Shown here in pieces: positions 58,942 to 64,000 of a stretch of DNA of 64,000 nt (positions within the stretch are counted from its first letter, which is position 1; every line of letters starts with the position of its first letter). The position numbers and the translations under genes were made by a program. The stretch comes from Steromphala cineraria (lineage: Eukaryota > Mollusca > Gastropoda > Trochida > Trochidae), in the NCBI GenBank assembly GCA_916613615.1, contig OU744721.1, forward strand, positions 72,359,060 to 72,423,059, written 5' to 3'. The notes beneath the pieces are model-generated. The model did no database searches. It saw nothing but the letters and a program-made list of their open reading frames with translations, and was not told where the DNA came from.

Positions 58942-61900
58942 TATAAAGAATAATTCGTCTACAATTTCATCTGTACACATTGGTTATTTGAGATGAGCAA
59001 TATTTATTTCATTATATTTTCAGTTTCTACTGATAATAAGAACGGTTGAGTAGACAAAGTGTAGGTTTTTCTATACATATTTCATACAATGATATGTAAT
59101 AGATTTGCGTTAATAATATTACAGTGAACATTAAACAAAAGTATTATTACGCAATGAGCAAGATATTTAACTGGGTGATATGGTAATAATCATTTGGTTT
59201 TTCAGAGACCCCATATTTAACTGTTTATAAGAAAGCCTATTGTTTTACACTGATGAATAATCTATTCAATCTATAATCATACTTAAATTAAATTAATGAC
59301 AATAACAGTATACGTTAAACCTTAAAAGTGGGAATCTGAACAGGTTAAATTTTCAACTTCTTTTACAGATACTCATAACAAATACGTAAAATATCATAAT
59401 CACACACGAAAAGCTTACACCAATATTTAGTCATACTATACTGGTTTTCAGATAACAATGGACAATGAACTAATTTTTCAATTACATTCAGTTCACGTGT
59501 ATACACCTTTGAGTTGGTATCCAATTTCCTCAAGTTATTACAAATATTTCGGTCGATTATATGTAGGTGCTGATCTTGGTACTAATCATTACAATATAAC
59601 AATCGATACTTGGTTTGAACCACTGCCAAACGTATATTCGACAACAAATTAATTTAGAGCTGCAGCCCTCTTCCTCATTTGGCATACCCAACAACATGAC
59701 ACTTTTCATAATGTATTCACTGAATTGATGTTTTAAACACATTATATTGTTCTTTTCATTTTTGATTTCATTGATTTGGTTTAAACATATTCATTTCATT
59801 AAAGATAAATGAATCGGTTTGGCGAACAAGTTATGCTAAGGCGGTTCCAAGATATATTTGCAAAAATAATAATGGGTGACGTTCACTAACAGAACAACAG
59901 AAAGTTTCATACGCTACATAAAAAATATGACAGAAAATTATACAGTATATTCATTGAGTTTGATATTTGTTTTTCATCCAGATTTGAGAAATATGAATTG
60001 AAGCGGCGTTGAAATAAATACTAAACTGTAGGAATGAGATACGCTAGCAATCCTTCTTGTCTCACACTATCATAACACATAATACATATACATAATACAA
60101 TATGTGCACTGGAATATTTGTGTGTGTCGATCCTTTTTATTGTCAAAATGGTGCCTCATTCAAAGGTGTCTAAACGGTTTGATGAATTAGTGACCCAGTA
60201 GTTATACCATATTCGAAATTAACCTGCTTGTTGGATGTTTATAACACACTGTGTTTCGCCATATCAGTCAGATCCCTTGAACTTGAACATTCGAGCGGGC
60301 ATTTTAATGTGTGAACATTATGGAATACAATGTGGTCGCTCGAAGGGAAATCGGCTCACATGACGTAACTCGCTCTCGCTCGGGTAATACAAAAATTCAC
60401 ACTCGTTTCGTAAAAGTCATATGACACACTTCCTCGGGTAATAATCTCTATTTATTTAGCCATTGTTAACACGTATTTATCTTTTCGTAAGATCCCTTTA
60501 TTTCAGTAAGAAAATCGTGCTTTAAATTGCCATGTGAGCATATTAATTACCGTAAATGAACATTACATGTCAATCGTTAAGTTAAACATCCACTAACCTC
60601 GACTTTACCACTTTTCGATTTTTCAAAAAATAAAAAAGGAACTTGATTTTTGTTAATTTGTCAAATAAACACCTTTAATTGGCCTTTCATGAAGACAGCG
60701 TAATTATCGGCTGTGAAAACCCCATTTGGGTTAGGGGCCATAAAACTTGCGCGGTTGTGACACAATAAACATAGAAAGTAACGCATCATTAATTCAACTG
60801 ATATACCGCCTAAATAATTGTTTAAATACAATTGATATCCCTTTTACACCAAATGCTTAGTAGTGTTACATCGTCAAATGATTTATCTAACTGAGTGGAA
60901 TCATTTTCTGAAAATCGTTATTTATTGGGGTTTTTTTCTGTGGTATTGTTACGATAGATGTATAGATAACGAGGCTGACTCTGTTAATGACGCCCGGTCA
61001 CAAAAAGGGGGCGTGTGTAGTCATGCATTCACTGGTTTGTGGCCAGACAAGTCTAAGCGACCCATCAAAAGTGGCTTCCATTACCAAACTGAACAATTAC
61101 AGCCTGATCCGTCGAATTTTCAAAACTGATTCTGTATCTATCCGTCGAATAACGCTTTGGTGATTTTGTGACGATCATTCGAAGTTTGACGAGCAAGAGA
61201 CACTGGGAGAATCTAAGTTAATAAATGAAGGAGGCTACAGTACCGATCCGTCGAATGGATTTTTCCTAAAACTATAAATTCGACGAAACGGTATGCGACT
61301 AACTGAACATATTTGAGTAGCGACCTTTGACGCACTATACAATATTGTAATCAGACTTTCATATATTCCAAAGAAATAGAAAAAAATATGTTTGTGGTTA
61401 TTAGAACTTTCAAAAGAGTTTCCTTTCATTTTCGAGATGAAGACTTAGTGTTTCCGGGAGATTGGGGTGTTGGCACACTAACATAACAATCTAAAAAACG
61501 ACTGCAGGTGGTAATTATTCGTGCTGATAGATGGGTTGTGTAAACAAGTGAGACCTAAATATTCTGTCTGTTTGTCTCACCTCATAATTACAAAATAAAA
61601 TACAGAAGAAGAAGAGAAGAAAGAAGAAGAAAATTAGTTTATTAAAGTGTCACACTTTGCAAGTGTACATTATATATAACATAAAATATCACAGAAGAGT
61701 AAAAGCAAAGTCCAGCCTACCTAGGCTTATGAGACACAATTCAAATAAAACATCATAAATACACGTAAATGAGACAGTTGAGAGATGCACACACACTCAC
61801 ACATATATGTTTATATAAACCATAATATATACATAAAAAGTTATAATATAGAAGGGTAAAATATTATCTTAAGAGACTGCGTTTGTACATTTTATATAAA

Positions 61901-64000
61901 GTAGCGGCAAGGGATTGGGAGAATAGGTTGTTGATACATCGTGTACATACAACAGGTGTACATGTGTATTTCTCGGTGATTAGCTAGCTCCCTCGGTGAA
62001 TCAGGATTTACTTAGAAGGGACAGAGTTTATTCATGTGTCACTCGTCTCGTAGTTACATAACATCGGGATTGGTTGGAATTCTGGTGAACATTTCGGGAA
62101 AACATAAGAAATGATTGAATGTAAATATGTCATGAATTAACATTTGGCTGTATTAATTTCCTGTAAATGCTGCTATTGAACAATTGACACTGTTTCAATA
62201 ACTGAATTTTAATATACCACTGTTTGTGTCGCTATGCTACATTACGGGTTCATGTTATTCAGAAACATCATTATCATCAAATTTAGGAATTATTAGATAT
62301 CAGACTCTTGCTTTTTGATATCAAAAATCATTATTACATTATTTATATCTTTTTTCAGTGGATAGTTTGTAATTTAATGCAAAAAATAGAATAATAGATA
62401 AGTCGCTAATGTCATATTCTTACTATCATATATGTCTAACGTATTATGATAATCTCTTTCAACATCATAGATGACATTCTTGATTTAAGTTTTATCAAAT
62501 ATGAGAAGTGTTCAGTAAAACCTTTTTGTCCAGTACCAGAAACTGTCGTTGTTTAGTGTTTGCACAATTAATCCTGACACTAACTCATCCTTTTTAAAAA
62601 GTATATCAATGAATGGTCGCCTGAGGTCAAAAGACATTATTTTTTATTGAAGCAATCTTAATATATGACACAACATACAAGACACAGTGATGACGCCATT
62701 GTCACTCAATACATACCGACAAACTGGTCACCGGCGGTATGATCTATAGCCACTTTGGGGATTCATGAAAAGGGGCTTGCAATTTGAATTATATTCAACT
62801 TTGAATTTTCTAAAGAACGACGGTAACCTGCCTAAATACAGCTTTTTAAATACACTGCCTAATTAGCCGCGGCGAACAGAATCTGTGGTCACTGAAGCGT
62901 GTCACGAGCGTATATATACCTTCTATGACGTAGGAGAAGGGGAGTAGTTTCAACGTGTAATGACACCCTTTTCATCGTTCATTTTACATACAAATAGTTA
63001 CAAAATACATTCAAGTTTTATTTATTCCGAAAGCATAGATATCCGACGGCTCAATAATAGTTTATTCAAGCTAATTTTTAATTGTATAAACATGTCGCAT
63101 TGTATATTTCAAAACCCTATAAATTACGCAACAAGGCTTCATCTTGATAAAATTTCCTTGTTATATTGGCACCGTTGTGGCTAGACTTGTCTGTTTAAAG
63201 TGATAATCTGATGGTCTGTTGTTTGCTGAATCTTACATAACATACACTGACTGTTTTTTCTGACGGTGACAAATAACAAATTGTTTATATTTTCAGTGAC
63301 CAAACCGAATATTTTCTAAAAAAGAATACCTAAATAATGTTACATTTTTGTGAATTTACTGCAAAATAAAGATTTATTCTAAAGAGCCATTAGACGGTGG
63401 ATAATTGTACCATGGTGATATGAATGGAAAGGAAAAGTGTGGACGGTTAAAAGTTATTTATTAGGATATCTTTATTTTTATGAAAAATATAGACGCCACA
63501 GTGAATAATCTATAGTAAGTTATGATCAATATCCGTATTTTTACAACACATGTCAAGAATAGAATAATTAATCATACATTATTGTTACCAGTGATTGATA
63601 TATTTATGATATATAAGGTTTCGATTCGTATTGAAAATGCACCAATGTTATATTTGGGATCATCATATTCCGCATAATGGTACAGTCACATCCATCAAAG
63701 CGAATCCGCAAACAAAATTGACTCACCGTTTTATAAAGTTCGAGTTTAGCGTATTTCTTAGATGTTAATGTACCTGCTTCTTCCATTTTTATAAATCAGA
63801 AATTAACACATAAATGGTTTAGGTTTTAAGGGGGTTTATCTCCGGACATTATGGTAGATACGCAAGTGGCGACAGGCCTGGTCACGCTCTAATGAGTTTT
63901 CAAAGCGTTCGCCTGGTAATTTCGGCTGCGCTCTAAAACCGCTCATTCCCATAGATAACGGTACTGGCAATAACGATCTATCATTCCTGGAAAAAATACA
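58942..64000. other. AT-rich stretch to the window end, no gene seen
   Basis: No open frame above 90 codons and none with family features. Noted inside: a locally CG-rich patch at 60.28-60.45 kb (TCGCTCTCGCTCGGGTAAT), three copies of ATCCGTCGAAT between 61.1 and 61.26 kb, and a purine-only GAAGAA-type run at about 61.60-61.63 kb. Confidence 0.6.
61600..61634. repeat. Purine-rich GAA/GAAGA low-complexity run
   Basis: About 30 bases made only of A and G, mostly GAAGAA units. Confidence 0.85.

Noticed and set aside
60280..60450. CpG island or promoter
   Set aside because: The CG-rich patch is under 200 bases, with no adjacent gene or TATA/initiator arrangement that I can support.

Overview
The window is eukaryotic nuclear DNA, AT-rich and mostly non-coding, with split genes and many transposable-element remnants. 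It is most likely from a mollusc. The repeat motif GGGAGATAACTC, which I associate with molluscan genomes, recurs, and the one host gene is a nicotinic receptor subunit of a lophotrochozoan type. I cannot name the species. Taxonomy here is inference.

Region 1 (about 1-17,600): one host gene on the + strand. Six exons between 3,951 and 14,897 splice in frame with GT-AG borders into most of an alpha-type nicotinic acetylcholine receptor subunit: ligand-binding domain, Cys-loop, vicinal cysteines, four membrane segments, stop codon. The first exon(s), with the start codon and signal peptide, are not found and probably lie upstream of the window or unrecognised in the first 3.9 kb. The M1-M2 linker carries Pro-Ala-Lys where cation-selective subunits carry Gly-Glu-Lys. 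This makes the subunit a candidate for the anion-selective (ACh-gated chloride) branch known in molluscs.

Region 2 (17.6-30.9 kb): no host gene seen. It holds 3' ends of two non-LTR retrotransposons (24.1 and 27.3 kb), two MITE-like elements (26.9 and 28.3 kb) and a decayed Tc1-like transposase (29.7-30.8 kb).

Region 3 (30.9-48.65 kb): the most unusual part. It is a head-to-tail array of twelve related units of 1.1-1.7 kb, all in the same orientation, plus one element of a second family. Every unit begins with the same head (a TTGACGCGTCAA palindrome, then AGGTCTTCAAGA) and ends in a (TAA)n tract, often followed by one to four 53-bp modules. Each module folds into a hairpin whose left arm repeats the head motif. 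The second family (38.0-38.9 kb) has the same plan with different sequences. Unit bodies are mosaics of exchangeable segments. None of this has a recognisable protein; I read it as a family of non-autonomous mobile elements that insert into each other's tails.

Region 4 (48.65-64 kb): a 5'-truncated LINE with a long intact reverse-transcriptase frame (minus strand) abuts the array. It is followed by several inverted-repeat elements, a tRNA-like SINE, a Penelope-type GIY-YIG fragment running into a 32-bp minisatellite, and a TTAA-flanked MITE interrupted by another LINE 3' end. No host gene is seen from 59 to 64 kb.
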